From: Sanguibacter suarezii NBRC 16159
GTDB taxonomy: Bacteria; Actinomycetota; Actinomycetes; Actinomycetales; Cellulomonadaceae
Reading direction: 5' to 3'
DNA length: 64,000 nucleotides
NCBI RefSeq assembly: GCF_001552735.1
Contig: NZ_BCRT01000004.1
Location: 217,173 to 281,172, forward strand
The translations under genes and the position numbers were made by a program. The notes under the pieces are model-generated. The model searched no databases, was not told where the DNA came from, and saw only the letters and a list, made by a program, of their open reading frames with translations. The first letter of the stretch is position 1. Every line of letters begins with the position of its first letter. This document shows positions 26,815-35,676 of the stretch, piece by piece.

Positions 26815-27999
26815 CTACTTCGCGTTGAGCCGCGGGACCGGCGCCCGCACGATGAGTGCGCCGGGGTCCACCCAGGTGCTCACGTCGATGGCGCGCCCGA
26901 GGACGTCGCCGTCGACCTGGACCTGCTCGCCCTCGCTCACGTGGAGCTGGACCGTCTTGGCCCGCGTGTGGTCGATCCGCCCGATCTTGTTAGGCAGGTC
27001 GTTCTTCATCCCGAAGCCCTGCATGACCACCTCACCGAACAGCTGCGCCCAGCCCATGATCCCGCCACGGGTGTCGATCGCGGCGATGTCGTGGATGCCG
27101 TCGTCGATCACCGCGTCCGGGATGAGCGTGATGCCGCCGGGCAGCCGCCCGCAGTTGCCGACCATGAGGGTGCGCAGCCGCGCGGTGACCGGGGGGCGGT
27201 CGTCGAGGGTGATGACCATCTCCAGGCGACGCCCGTGCAGGTGCCGGACCCCGGCGACGAAGTACGCCATCCAGCCGACCCTGGACTTCAGGGTCGCATC
27301 GGTGTCGGCGACCATCGCGGCGTCGAAGCCGAGGCCAGCGATGACGAGGAAGATGTGCTTGGCGGTGTCAGCCGGTGCCTGGGAGTCGTCCTGCTCCTCC
27401 TCGGGCTCGCTCGCCGGCGTGCGATGGCGGCCCTTGGGCGTGGGGACCTTCTCCGGTGCCGGCCGGTCCACCCGCAGCCAGCCCACGTCGATCGCGCGGT
27501 CGACGCCGTTGAGCGCCACCTCGAAGGCGTCCTCACGGTCGGTCACGGAGATGTCGAGGTTGCGGGCCAGCAGGTTCCCGGTCCCGAGCGGCAGCAGCCC
27601 CATCGGTCGCCCGGTGCCCACCATGGCCTCGGCGACCGCGCGCACCGTCCCGTCCCCGCCCACCGCGACGACCACGTCGGCGCCGGCGGCCAGCGCCTCG
27701 CGGGTCTGCCCGACCCCCGGGTCCTCCACGGTCGTCTCGATCCACAGCGGTTCGGGGAGGTTCTCGGCGGCGCACCGCGCGAAGATCGCCGGCCGGAGCT
27801 CTTCGGTGCCGTTCTTGGACGGGTTCGCCACGAAGGCGAGCAGCGGCCCGGCCGGCGGGCTGGGCTCCTCGGCGGCCTGTTCCCGTGAGTCCTCCACCGT
27901 CCGCAGCGCACGCTGCTGCCCGAGGACGACCAGCGCCAGACCGATCGCCACGAGGGCGACGACGATTGCCACGACGAGCAGCCACACTTCGAGTTCCAT
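26815..27999 (-). CDS. Diacylglycerol kinase-family lipid kinase, membrane-anchored
   Basis: This 394-residue protein has one N-terminal transmembrane segment (VWLLVVAIVVALVAIGLALVVLG) and a DAGK catalytic domain. The domain has FVANPSKNG, the nucleotide loop VVAVGGDGTVRAVAEAM and LPLGTGNLLARNLDI, then a beta-rich C-terminal domain. A linker around residues 180-215 is rich in Lys, Glu and Gln and may be disordered. The start at 27999 is supported by TACCGT 6 nt upstream; a longer frame to 28125 is rejected. It probably phosphorylates diacylglycerol or a related lipid such as a sphingoid or undecaprenol-type substrate. It is divergent from serS with 77 bp between. Confidence 0.85.
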   Translation of the reverse strand: MELEVWLLVVAIVVALVAIGLALVVLGQQRALRTVEDSREQAAEEPSPPAGPLLAFVANPSKNGTEELRPAIFARCAAENLPEPLWIETTVEDPGVGQTREALAAGADVVVAVGGDGTVRAVAEAMVGTGRPMGLLPLGTGNLLARNLDISVTDREDAFEVALNGVDRAIDVGWLRVDRPAPEKVPTPKGRHRTPASEPEEEQDDSQAPADTAKHIFLVIAGLGFDAAMVADTDATLKSRVGWMAYFVAGVRHLHGRRLEMVITLDDRPPVTARLRTLMVGNCGRLPGGITLIPDAVIDDGIHDIAAIDTRGGIMGWAQLFGEVVMQGFGMKNDLPNKIGRIDHTRAKTVQLHVSEGEQVQVDGDVLGRAIDVSTWVDPGALIVRAPVPRLNAK

Positions 28000-28005
28000 G
28001 GGTTC

Positions 28006-28011
28006 ACGGTA
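28006..28011 (-). promoter_or_regulatory. -10 hexamer of leaderless lipid kinase promoter
   Basis: On the minus strand TACCGT lies 6 nt before the ATG at 27999. Confidence 0.65.
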
Positions 28012-28064
28012 GGCCCTGAGGCGTGCCGAGGGGCGTGGTGTGCTCATCGACGCGCAGGGGTCGA

Positions 28065-28070
28065 TACTCT
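28065..28070 (+). promoter_or_regulatory. -10 hexamer of leaderless serS promoter
   Basis: TACTCT lies 6 nt before the GTG at 28077, which starts the [13 protein letters not shown]-terminus. There is no room for a ribosome binding site. Confidence 0.65.
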
Positions 28071-28076
28071 TGCACT

Positions 28077-29360
28077 GTGATCGATCTGCGTGTGGTTCGC
28101 GACAACCCTGACCTCGTCCGTGCAAGCCAGGTCGCCCGAGGCGACGACCCGGCCCTCGTCGACCAGGTGCTCGACGCCGATTCTCGGCGCCGTAGCGCCC
28201 TGACGGAGTTCGAGCAGCTGCGTGCTGAGCAGAAGTCTCTCGGCAAGGACGTGGCCAAGGCGCAGGGCGAGGAGCGCGCTGCGCTGCTCGCCCGCACCAA
28301 GAAGCTCGCCGAGGAGGTCAAGGGCCTGCAGGCCGAGGCCGACGAGGCCGGCGCTGTGCTCGCTGAGCTCATGACGCAGATCGCTAACATCGTCGAGGGT
28401 GCCCCGCCGGGCAGCGAGGCCGACTTCGTCGTGCTGCGCACCGAAGGCACCATCCGCGACTTCGCCGCCGAGTACGGGGCCGACTTCGTCCCCCGCGACC
28501 ACCTCGACCTCGGTGAGCGCCTGCGCGCCATCGACACCGAGCGCGGCGCGAAGGTCTCCGGTGCGCGGTTCTACTACCTCACCGGGATCGGTGCGCGCCT
28601 CGAGCTCGCCCTGCTCAACGCGGCGATGGACCAGGCCTACCAGGCAGGCTTCACGCCGATGATCACCCCGACGCTGGTCAAGCCGGAGATCATGGCCGGC
28701 ACCGGGTTCCTGGGCAAGCACGCCGACGAGATCTACCGCCTGGAGGCGGACGACCTCTACCTCACCGGGACGTCGGAGGTGGCCCTGGCCGGCTACCACT
28801 CCAACGAGATCCTCGACCTGGCAGGGGAACCCCGGCGCTACGCCGGATGGAGCGCGTGCTACCGCCGCGAGGCCGGGTCCTACGGCAAGGACACCCGCGG
28901 GATCATCCGCGTGCACCAGTTCCACAAGGTCGAGATGTTCAGCTACGTCCCGGTCGAGCAGGCTGCTGAGGAGCACCAGCGCCTGCTGGCCTGGGAAGAG
29001 GCGATGCTGGCCAAGGCCGAGCTGCCCTACCGGGTCATCGACACCGCCGCCGGGGACCTCGGTTCCAGCGCCGCCCGCAAGTTCGACTGCGAGGCGTGGC
29101 TGCCCACCCAGAACCGGTACCTCGAGCTCACCTCGACGTCCAACTGCACCACGTACCAGGCCCGCCGGCTCGGTATCCGCGAGCGCACCGAGACGGGGGA
29201 GACCCGTCCGGTCGCCACCCTCAACGGCACCCTCGGCACGACCCGCTGGATCGTCGCGATCCTGGAGAACCACCAGCAGGCCGACGGGTCGGTGCGCGTC
29301 CCGGAGGGTCTGCGGCCGTACCTCGGCGGGCTCGAGGTGCTCGAACCGGTCGACGCGTGA
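28077..29360 (+). CDS. serS: Serine-tRNA ligase
   Basis: This 427-residue class II aminoacyl-tRNA synthetase charges tRNA-Ser. The N-terminus [11 protein letters not shown] and a two-helix coiled-coil arm (residues ~30-100) bind the long variable arm of tRNA-Ser. The catalytic domain follows, with [16 protein letters not shown], the TSEVAL serine-binding motif, [29 protein letters not shown] (motif 2) and [18 protein letters not shown] (motif 3). The GTG start is preferred over an ATG 18 codons upstream because SerS proteins begin MIDL. Its stop overlaps the next gene by GTGA, so the HAD hydrolase is co-translated. Two tRNA-Ser genes lie at 41.5 and 44.1 kb. Confidence 0.95.
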   Translation: MIDLRVVRDNPDLVRASQVARGDDPALVDQVLDADSRRRSALTEFEQLRAEQKSLGKDVAKAQGEERAALLARTKKLAEEVKGLQAEADEAGAVLAELMTQIANIVEGAPPGSEADFVVLRTEGTIRDFAAEYGADFVPRDHLDLGERLRAIDTERGAKVSGARFYYLTGIGARLELALLNAAMDQAYQAGFTPMITPTLVKPEIMAGTGFLGKHADEIYRLEADDLYLTGTSEVALAGYHSNEILDLAGEPRRYAGWSACYRREAGSYGKDTRGIIRVHQFHKVEMFSYVPVEQAAEEHQRLLAWEEAMLAKAELPYRVIDTAAGDLGSSAARKFDCEAWLPTQNRYLELTSTSNCTTYQARRLGIRERTETGETRPVATLNGTLGTTRWIVAILENHQQADGSVRVPEGLRPYLGGLEVLEPVDA

Positions 29361-30250
29361 CCGTTGAGCTGGGTCGCGTCTCCGGGCGCGACGACGGTGA
29401 CCGGCTGGGCGAGGGCGTCTCACCCCTGCTCCGGCCCGGTGCCGACGGTCCCCGCCTCGTCGCGCTCGACGTCGACGGCACCCTCATGTCCTACGACGAG
29501 TTCCTCTCGGACGAGGTGCGTGAGGCCGTGGCGCTGGTGCGGGCCGCCGGGCACCACGTGGTGCTCGCCTCGGGCCGGCCGCTCGTCGCCCTGCTCCCGG
29601 TAGCCCGCGACCTCGGCATCGACGACGGCTGGCTGGTCTGCTCCAACGGGTCGGTCACGGTTCGTCTGGACCCGTCCCTGCCCGACGGCTTCGCCGTCCA
29701 GGACGTCGTCATGTTCGACCCGTCGCAGGCGCTGCGCGCCATGCGCGAGCACATGCCGCTCGCCCGCATCGCCCTCGAAGAGGTCGGCGTGGGCTACTGG
29801 GTCGACGGTGTCTTCCCGGACCAGAACCTGCACGGGCAGTCCACCGTCGTGGACTTCGACGACCTCGTCGGGCGCGAGACCGTGCGCGTGGTGGTCGCGC
29901 ACGCGCACGCGGCCGGTCACGACTTCGGGGAGCAGATGCGCGCTCTCGGGCTGGCAGACACGTACTTCACGATCGCCGGCACCCGGTGGATGGACATCGC
30001 CCCCGCCGGGGTGACCAAGGCCTACGCCCTCGAGCCGCTGCGGGTCCGCCTGGGCGTGGACGCCTCCCGGACGGTGGCGGTGGGTGACGGCGGCAACGAC
30101 GTCGACATGCTGGGCTGGGCCGCGCGCGGGGTGGCCATGGGCCACGCCGAGGCGACGGTCATCGCAGCGGCGGACGAGGTGACCCTGTCCATCACCGACG
30201 ACGGCGCGGTCCCCGTGCTGCGCTCCCTGCTGGAGAGCCCCGCCGGCTGA
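29357..30250 (+). CDS. HAD-superfamily (Cof-type, subclass IIB) phosphatase
   Basis: This 297-residue protein is a HAD phosphatase. Motif I is [16 protein letters not shown], motif II LASGRP, the cap region lies at residues ~110-200, and motif IV is [17 protein letters not shown] ~30-residue N-terminal tail precedes the domain. The GTG start overlaps the serS stop by 4 nt (GTGA), so translation is coupled. Cof-type enzymes dephosphorylate sugar phosphates, FMN precursors or PLP; the substrate is not predictable here. Confidence 0.85.
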   Translation: MTVELGRVSGRDDGDRLGEGVSPLLRPGADGPRLVALDVDGTLMSYDEFLSDEVREAVALVRAAGHHVVLASGRPLVALLPVARDLGIDDGWLVCSNGSVTVRLDPSLPDGFAVQDVVMFDPSQALRAMREHMPLARIALEEVGVGYWVDGVFPDQNLHGQSTVVDFDDLVGRETVRVVVAHAHAAGHDFGEQMRALGLADTYFTIAGTRWMDIAPAGVTKAYALEPLRVRLGVDASRTVAVGDGGNDVDMLGWAARGVAMGHAEATVIAAADEVTLSITDDGAVPVLRSLLESPAG

Positions 30251-30365
30251 CGGCGTCTTCCCCGGCCAGGAGGCTGTTCTGGTACGTGGCCCAATCGTTA
30301 CCTGGGGTGCGCTCGCACCGGTTGCGGCGTATGGGTGCCGGGGTTTGCATTGTGGTGAAGCACGG

Positions 30366-30390
30366 CATAACTCAGTCACGTGTAGTTATG
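30366..30390. promoter_or_regulatory. Dyad operator candidate upstream of sugar ABC importer
   Basis: CATAACT and AGTTATG form a perfect 7-bp inverted repeat with an 11-nt spacer, ending 25 bp before the binding-protein ATG. The left arm overlaps a possible -10 (CATAAC) that follows TTTGCA at 30344 by 16 nt. A repressor site fits, but no regulator gene is adjacent. Confidence 0.5.
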
Positions 30391-30415
30391 TTCACGACGA
30401 TGTGAGGACCCCACG

Positions 30416-31798
30416 ATGAAACGTATGACGCGCCGCTCATCTGCGGCTCTGGCGACGGGGGCGGCCTTCGCCCTCCTGCTGGCCGCATGTTCCGACAGCG
30501 ACGACGGAGGCGGCAGCTCCGACTCGCCCGCTGCCTCTGGCGACATCGACTGTGCTCCCTTCGAAGAGTACGGCGACCTGTCCGGCACGACCGTGACGGT
30601 CTACACCTCGATCGTCGCCCCCGAGTCCGAGCAGCAGACGGACTCCTACATCCCCTTCGAGGAGTGCACGGGCGCCGAGATCTCCTACGAGGGCTCGCGC
30701 GAGTTCGAGGCCCAGCTGCCGGTGCGACTGTCGGCCGGCACGCCGCCGGACATCGCCTACATCCCGCAGCCTGGCTTCCTCAGGTCGCTCGTCGCTGACT
30801 TCCCCGGCAAGGTCATCGCGGCCCCGCAGCCCGTCATCGACAACGCCACCGAGTTCTTCTCCGAGGAGTGGGTCGGGTACGGGTCCGTCGACGGGACGCT
30901 GTACGCCACCCCGCTGGGCGCCAACGTGAAGTCCTTCGTCTGGTACTCGCCCCAGCAGTTCGAGGACAACAGCTGGGAGGTCCCCACGACGTGGGACGAG
31001 CTCATGACCCTGACGCAGGACATCGCTGACTCGGGCGCCATCCCGTGGTGCGCCGGCATCGAGTCCGGTCCAGCCACCGGGTGGCCGGCCACCGACTGGC
31101 TCGAGGACGTGGTGCTCCGCACCGCCGGGCCGGAGGTCTACGACCAGTGGGTCGACCACACCATCCCGTTCAACGACCCGCAGATCGTCGAGGCGCTGGG
31201 CGCAGTCGGCGACATCCTGCGCAACCCGGACTACGTCAACGGTGGGCTGGGCGACGTGTCCTCGATCGCGACCGCCCCGTGGAACGAGGCCGGTAACGGC
31301 ATCCCCGCGGGAACGTGCTCGCTCATGCGTGCCGCGAACTTCTACCAGGCCAACTGGCCCGAGGACGTCACCGTCTCCGAAGACCCCCAGGAGAACGGCG
31401 TCTACGCCTTCTACCTCCCGGCCGTCTCCGCTGACGACAAGCCGATCCTCGGCGCTGGCGAGTTCGTGACCGCCTTCTCGGACCGTCCTGAGGTCGCCGC
31501 GTTCCAGGCGTACCTGTCCAGCCCGGAGTGGGCCAACGAGAAGGCCAAGGTGACCGGCCAGGGCTGGTTCTCCGCGAACAGCGGGCTGGACCCGTCCCTG
31601 CTCCAGTCCCCGATCGACGTCATGGCCTTCGAGCTGCTGACGGACCCGGAGTACACCTTCCGCTTCGACGGGTCGGACCTCATGCCGGCAGCCGTGGGTG
31701 CCGGGTCGTTCTGGACGCAGATGACGGACTGGATCGCCACCGGCCAGTCCGACGAGGAGACCTTGACCAACATCGAGAACTCCTGGCCGAGCAGCTGA
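30416..31798 (+). CDS. Sugar ABC transporter substrate-binding lipoprotein
   Basis: This 460-residue family 1 extracellular solute-binding protein has a classic lipoprotein signal (RRSSAALATGAAFALLLAAC) followed by an acidic Ser/Gly linker. The mature domain has VTVYTSIVAPESEQQ, PDIAYIPQPGFL and TTWDELMTLTQDIADSG, placing it with oligosaccharide/alpha-glucoside type binders. It delivers substrate to the two permeases downstream. A GAGGA ribosome binding site precedes the ATG, with a dyad operator upstream. An 18-bp hairpin directly after the stop probably lowers read-through to the permeases. The sugar is not evident. Confidence 0.92.
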   Translation: MKRMTRRSSAALATGAAFALLLAACSDSDDGGGSSDSPAASGDIDCAPFEEYGDLSGTTVTVYTSIVAPESEQQTDSYIPFEECTGAEISYEGSREFEAQLPVRLSAGTPPDIAYIPQPGFLRSLVADFPGKVIAAPQPVIDNATEFFSEEWVGYGSVDGTLYATPLGANVKSFVWYSPQQFEDNSWEVPTTWDELMTLTQDIADSGAIPWCAGIESGPATGWPATDWLEDVVLRTAGPEVYDQWVDHTIPFNDPQIVEALGAVGDILRNPDYVNGGLGDVSSIATAPWNEAGNGIPAGTCSLMRAANFYQANWPEDVTVSEDPQENGVYAFYLPAVSADDKPILGAGEFVTAFSDRPEVAAFQAYLSSPEWANEKAKVTGQGWFSANSGLDPSLLQSPIDVMAFELLTDPEYTFRFDGSDLMPAAVGAGSFWTQMTDWIATGQSDEETLTNIENSWPSS

Positions 31799-31823
31799 CC
31801 TGATCAGCAGAAACGGCTTGTCC

Positions 31824-31862
31824 AGGTCGTGCGGGGCGTCGATACGACGCCCCGCACGACCT
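31824..31862 (+). terminator. Strong intercistronic hairpin between binding-protein and permease genes
   Basis: An 18-bp perfect inverted repeat (AGGTCGTGCGGGGCGTCG and its complement) with a 3-nt ATA gap lies 26 nt after the stop codon. It has no U-tract, so it could act as partial terminator or as a 3' stabiliser of the binding-protein message. Confidence 0.65.
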
Positions 31863-31916
31863 GTCATCGGCACCGGGGCGATCGCGCCCGAGTGAGTCAC
31901 CCGCCCGGAGGTTGGC

Positions 31917-32906
31917 ATGGACTGGTTCATCAACGCGGACACCACTGTCCACAAGTTTGCCCTGATGTTTTTTGCGATCTTCCTGTTCGTCGTGGTCATG
32001 GGCTTGATTCTGTTCGCCGTGGACCGGCCCAAGCGGATCCCGACCTGGGTGGTCGCCCTGGGGTTCCTCGCCCCGACCATCCTGGGGCTGACCTTCGGAC
32101 TCGTGTACCCCGGCTTGCGCACCATCCGTGACTCGTTCTACGACCGGCTGGGTGCCTCCTTCGTCGGCCTCGACAACTACGTCGCGGCCTTCACCGAAGA
32201 GCAGTTCCAGATCGTCTTGCGCAACACCGTCATCTGGGTCATCACCGTCCCGATCATGGCGACCATCATCGGCCTCGTCTACGCGGTCCTCGTCGACCGG
32301 ACCCGGGCGGAGTACCTGGCCAAGACCCTGATCTTCCTGCCGATGGCCATCTCGATGGTCGGCGCGTCGATCATCTGGAAGTTCGTCTACGAGTACAAGC
32401 CCGACCAGCCCGGGGTGAACCAGACCGGTCTGCTCAACCAGCTGCTCGTGTGGGTGGGCATCCCACCCCAGCAGTTCCTGCTCAACGCGCCCGCGAACAC
32501 GTTCTTCCTCATCGTCGTCATGATCTGGATCCAGGCAGGGTTCGCGATGACGGTGCTGTCAGCGGCCATCAAGGCCATCCCCGACGACATCGTCGAGGCC
32601 GCCCGGCTGGACGGCCTGCACGGGGTCGGGATGTTCCGCTTCATCACCGTGCCCAGCATCCGTCCGGCGCTCATCGTCGTCGTCACCACGATCGCGATGG
32701 GCACGCTGAAAGTCTTCGACATCGTCCGGACGATGACGGGCGGAAACTTCGGCACCTCCGTCGTGGCCAACGAGTTCTACAACCAGAGCTTCACCATCCG
32801 TAACCAAGGACTCGGTGCCGCGCTCGCCGTGATCCTCTTCGTCCTGGTCATCCCGCTCGTCGTCTACAACGTCCGCCAGCTGCGTCTATCTGAGGAGATC
32901 CGATGA
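31917..32906 (+). CDS. Sugar ABC transporter permease, MalF/UgpA type
   Basis: This 329-residue integral membrane protein has about seven to eight hydrophobic segments, including an extra N-terminal one (FALMFFAIFLFVVVMGLILFAV). The EAA loop is EAARLDGLHGVGMFRFITVPSIRPA, the contact site for the ATPase. A GGAGG ribosome binding site precedes the ATG. Its end overlaps the second permease by ATGA. No ATPase gene is in the cluster, so a shared ATPase (MsiK-like, as known in other actinobacteria) is inferred. Confidence 0.92.
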   Translation: MDWFINADTTVHKFALMFFAIFLFVVVMGLILFAVDRPKRIPTWVVALGFLAPTILGLTFGLVYPGLRTIRDSFYDRLGASFVGLDNYVAAFTEEQFQIVLRNTVIWVITVPIMATIIGLVYAVLVDRTRAEYLAKTLIFLPMAISMVGASIIWKFVYEYKPDQPGVNQTGLLNQLLVWVGIPPQQFLLNAPANTFFLIVVMIWIQAGFAMTVLSAAIKAIPDDIVEAARLDGLHGVGMFRFITVPSIRPALIVVVTTIAMGTLKVFDIVRTMTGGNFGTSVVANEFYNQSFTIRNQGLGAALAVILFVLVIPLVVYNVRQLRLSEEIR

Positions 32907-33844
32907 CCATCCCCACGGGCAAGCTCGTCGACGTTCCCCCGGAGGACAGCGTCGGGGTGGGAAACAGGCGGCTGACCCGGGTGGAGAAGCGTGCCATCGC
33001 CGCGAAGGGCAAGCTCAGCTCGCCCTGGGCGTCCGGGATCGCGATCCTCATCGCGATCTTGTGGACCGTGCCAACCTTCGGCCTGTTCATCACCTCCTTC
33101 CGCCCGCAGTCGGAGATCCAGTCCTCCGGCTGGTGGACGATCCTGGCCAACCCGGGACTCACCCTCGACAACTACGAGGAAGTCCTCTTCGGCAGCTCGA
33201 CGAACTTTGCGACGTACTTCGTCAACTCGATCGTCGTGACGCTGCCGGCGGTGGTCATCCCGATCTCGCTCGCGCTGCTGGCCGCCTACGCCTTCGCGTG
33301 GATCGACTTCAAGGGACGCAACATCTTGTTCGTCGCGGTGTTCGCCCTCCAGGTCATCCCGATCCAGGTGACGCTCATCCCGCTGCTCACCTCCTACGTC
33401 CAGTGGGGGCTGAGCGGCTCCTTCTGGACGATCTGGCTCTCGCACTCGATCTTCGCGCTGCCGCTGGCGATCTTCCTGCTCCACAACTTTATGAAGGAAA
33501 TCCCGGCCTCCCTCGTCGAGGCAGCCCGGGTCGACGGGGCTGGGCACGTGAAGATCTTCTTCCGGGTGCTGCTGCCGCTGCTCGCACCGGCCATCGCGTC
33601 CTTCGCGATCTTCCAGTTCCTGTGGGTCTGGAACGACCTGCTCGTGGCGCTGACCTTCGCCGGCGGGTCGACGAACGTCGCGCCGCTGACCGTGCGGATC
33701 GCGGAGCTCTCCGGCACCCGCGGGTCGTCGTGGTACCTGCTCTCTGCCGGTGCCTTCATCTCGATCATCGTGCCGCTGGTCGTGTTCCTGGCGCTCCAGC
33801 GCTACTTCGTCCGAGGGCTCCTGGCCGGGTCGGTCAAGGGCTGA
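32903..33844 (+). CDS. Sugar ABC transporter permease, MalG/UgpE type
   Basis: This 313-residue permease has six transmembrane segments after a ~45-residue cytoplasmic N-terminus (RVEKRAIAAKGKLSSPWAS). The EAA loop is EAARVDGAGHVKIFFRVLLPLLAPA. The family C-terminus RYFVRGLLAGSVKG is intact. It overlaps the first permease by 4 nt (ATGA), so the two are translationally coupled. It converges with the proteasome activator gene, only 24 bp away. Confidence 0.93.
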   Translation: MTIPTGKLVDVPPEDSVGVGNRRLTRVEKRAIAAKGKLSSPWASGIAILIAILWTVPTFGLFITSFRPQSEIQSSGWWTILANPGLTLDNYEEVLFGSSTNFATYFVNSIVVTLPAVVIPISLALLAAYAFAWIDFKGRNILFVAVFALQVIPIQVTLIPLLTSYVQWGLSGSFWTIWLSHSIFALPLAIFLLHNFMKEIPASLVEAARVDGAGHVKIFFRVLLPLLAPAIASFAIFQFLWVWNDLLVALTFAGGSTNVAPLTVRIAELSGTRGSSWYLLSAGAFISIIVPLVVFLALQRYFVRGLLAGSVKG

Positions 33845-33868
33845 CGCAGGCGGGCTCCGGTCGGGGGC

Positions 33869-34426
33869 TCAGAGATACTGCCCGGGGGTCGGGCGTCCGT
33901 CGGGCGCCTGGCCCCCGGCCTGGTTCTCCCCGGGCATCGTGCGAAGCAGGCCCGGGGGCAGACCCCGAGGGCCGCCGCGCATCTGCTGCAGCTGGGCCTG
34001 GGCCGCCATCTGCTGAGCCACGAGCGCCGTCTGCAAGCCGTGGAACAGGCCTTCGAGCCATCCGACGAGCTGGGCCTGGGCGATGCGCAGCTCAGACTCG
34101 GACGGGACGGCGTCGTCGCCGAAGGGCAGCGTGATGCGGTGCAGCTCGGCGACGAGGTCCTCGGAGAGGCCCTCCTCAAGCTCGGCGAGCGACCGCTCGT
34201 GGATCTGAGCCATGCGTGAGCGCGCGGCCTCGTCCAAGGGGGCGCTGCGGACCTCCTCGAGAAGACGCTTGATCATCTCCCCGATCCGCATGATCTTGGC
34301 CGGCTCCTCGATGATCGTGGTCATCTCGCGCTCGGGCTCGCGGTCGTGGTCCCGCTGGTTCTCCTGGCGGGAGAGGGCAGCGGCGTGGGCTGAGGTCTGG
34401 GCGAGGGGATCGCTGTTCTGAGACAT
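33869..34426 (-). CDS. bpa: Bacterial proteasome activator (Bpa/PafE)
   Basis: This 185-residue protein is mostly helical: residues ~40-140 form the four-helix bundle (IMRIGEMIKRLLEEVRSAPLDEAARSRMAQIHERSL, ELRIAQAQLVGWLEGLFHGLQTAL). A Gln/Gly/Pro-rich tail follows and ends in GQYL. That C-terminal motif is the known docking tail of Bpa/PafE rings onto the 20S proteasome, giving ATP-independent degradation. Start at 34426 has GAGACT 6 nt upstream; longer in-frame extension through the next gene is spurious. No proteasome subunit genes are in the window, so their presence elsewhere in the genome is predicted by this gene. Confidence 0.9.
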   Translation of the reverse strand: MSQNSDPLAQTSAHAAALSRQENQRDHDREPEREMTTIIEEPAKIMRIGEMIKRLLEEVRSAPLDEAARSRMAQIHERSLAELEEGLSEDLVAELHRITLPFGDDAVPSESELRIAQAQLVGWLEGLFHGLQTALVAQQMAAQAQLQQMRGGPRGLPPGLLRTMPGENQAGGQAPDGRPTPGQYL

Positions 34427-34491
34427 GCTTCCAGTCTCACCCAGGATCGCCCGAGATGTCGGGGGAAGGGCGCCGGGAGGCTCGAAAAGGC

Positions 34492-35490
34492 TCAGGGGAT
34501 GAGCAGCACCTTGCCGAAGACGCTCCCCGAGTCCAGCAGCGCGTGCGCCGTCCCCGCTCGAGACATCGCGACGACAGAGTCGATGACGGGGTGGAGCCGG
34601 CGGTCCTCGAGCATGGGCCACACGTGCGCCCGGACCGCCTCGACGATCTGTGCCTTCTCCTGGGCGGGGCGGGCGCGCAACGTCGTGCCGATGACGCTCG
34701 CGCGCAACGTCATGAGCCGCCCGAGGTCCAGCTCGGCGCGGCGTCCGCCCTGCATGGCGATCACCACGAGCCGGCCGTCGAAGGCCAGTGACTGGAGGTT
34801 GGCGTCCAGGTACGCCCCGCCGACGACGTCGAGGACGATGTCGGCGCCGTGACCGTCGGTCGCCTCCCGGACCAGGGATGGCAGCGCCTCGGCGAAGTCG
34901 CCGCCGCGCTGGGTGCGGTGCACGAACCCGACCTCGGCGCCCAGCGCCAGGCACCGGTCGACCCGCTCCTGCGTCCCCGCGGTGACGAGCACCCGGGCAC
35001 CCAGGGCGACGGCCATCTGGATGGCGACGGTGCCCACGCCACCGGACCCGCCGTGCACCAGCACCCAGTCCCCGGCCTTCAGGTGCGCCATGTCCACGAG
35101 GTTGCTCCACACGGTGCAGACCGCCTCAGGCAGACCGGCGGACTCGACCAGCCCCATGCCGTCGGGCACGCGGAGCAGCCGGGACGCGGGGACGACGGCG
35201 TGGTCGGCATACCCTCCGCCGTCGAGCAGGGCGGCGACCCGCTCGCCGACGTGCCACCCGCGCACGTCAGCGCCGATCTCGGAGATGACGCCGGAGACCT
35301 CCAGCCCCGGCCACTGCGGAGCGCCGGGCGGCGGAGGGTAGCGGCCCTGGCGCTGCAAGAGGTCTGCCCGGTTCACACCGGCTGCGTGGACCGTGACGAG
35401 GACTTCTCCGGGTCCGGGGGAGAGGTCGTCCACCTCGGTGTAGTGCAGCACCTCGGGACCGCCGAACCCCTCGATCAAGACTGCGCGCAT
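34492..35490 (-). CDS. NAD(P)H:quinone oxidoreductase, zinc-independent MDR family
   Basis: This 332-residue medium-chain dehydrogenase/reductase is close to the PIG3/QOR group. The N-terminal catalytic half shows FGGPEVLHYTEV, VNRADLLQRQGRYPPPPGAP and WPGLEVSG. The Rossmann half has LVHGGSGGVGTVAIQMA (nucleotide binding) and the C-terminus is SGSVFGKVLLIP. No structural or catalytic zinc Cys set is seen. The ATG at 35490 is chosen because the protein begins MRAVLIEGFG and TAGGCT lies 7 nt upstream; an upstream 35-codon extension is rejected. It is divergent from the conservon. Confidence 0.88.
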   Translation of the reverse strand: MRAVLIEGFGGPEVLHYTEVDDLSPGPGEVLVTVHAAGVNRADLLQRQGRYPPPPGAPQWPGLEVSGVISEIGADVRGWHVGERVAALLDGGGYADHAVVPASRLLRVPDGMGLVESAGLPEAVCTVWSNLVDMAHLKAGDWVLVHGGSGGVGTVAIQMAVALGARVLVTAGTQERVDRCLALGAEVGFVHRTQRGGDFAEALPSLVREATDGHGADIVLDVVGGAYLDANLQSLAFDGRLVVIAMQGGRRAELDLGRLMTLRASVIGTTLRARPAQEKAQIVEAVRAHVWPMLEDRRLHPVIDSVVAMSRAGTAHALLDSGSVFGKVLLIP

Positions 35491-35497
35491 GCCCAAG

Positions 35498-35503
35498 AGC
35501 CTA
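35498..35503 (-). promoter_or_regulatory. -10 hexamer of quinone oxidoreductase promoter
   Basis: On the minus strand TAGGCT lies 7 nt before the ATG at 35490. Confidence 0.5.
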
Positions 35504-35608
35504 CGACTCGCCAGGTCGTACGGCATGGCCAGGACAGGTACCGGGTTAAAGTCCTCGCCTAGGGCTAATGAACCACCGCCCATCGGTCGATGCATTCATG
35601 CGGACGAG

Positions 35609-35638
35609 ATTGCTCGCACAACGCCATGACTGAGCAAT
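35609..35638. promoter_or_regulatory. Dyad upstream of the conservon operon
   Basis: ATTGCTC (35609-35615) and GAGCAAT (35632-35638) form a perfect 7-bp inverted repeat with a 16-nt spacer, ending 38 bp before the first conservon gene. The left arm contains TTGCTC, a plausible -35. It may be an operator. Confidence 0.4.
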
Positions 35639-35676
35639 GACACGTCAGTGGGAACAATGATCGGGAAGGGGTCCAG

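Noticed and set aside
30251..30365. Small gene between the HAD phosphatase and sugar importer
   Set aside because: No open frame with coding character or start signal was found; the region holds regulatory DNA.
34427..35110. N-terminal extension of the proteasome activator
   Set aside because: It would run through the oxidoreductase gene on the same strand; the conserved Bpa start and a -10-like hexamer are at 34426.
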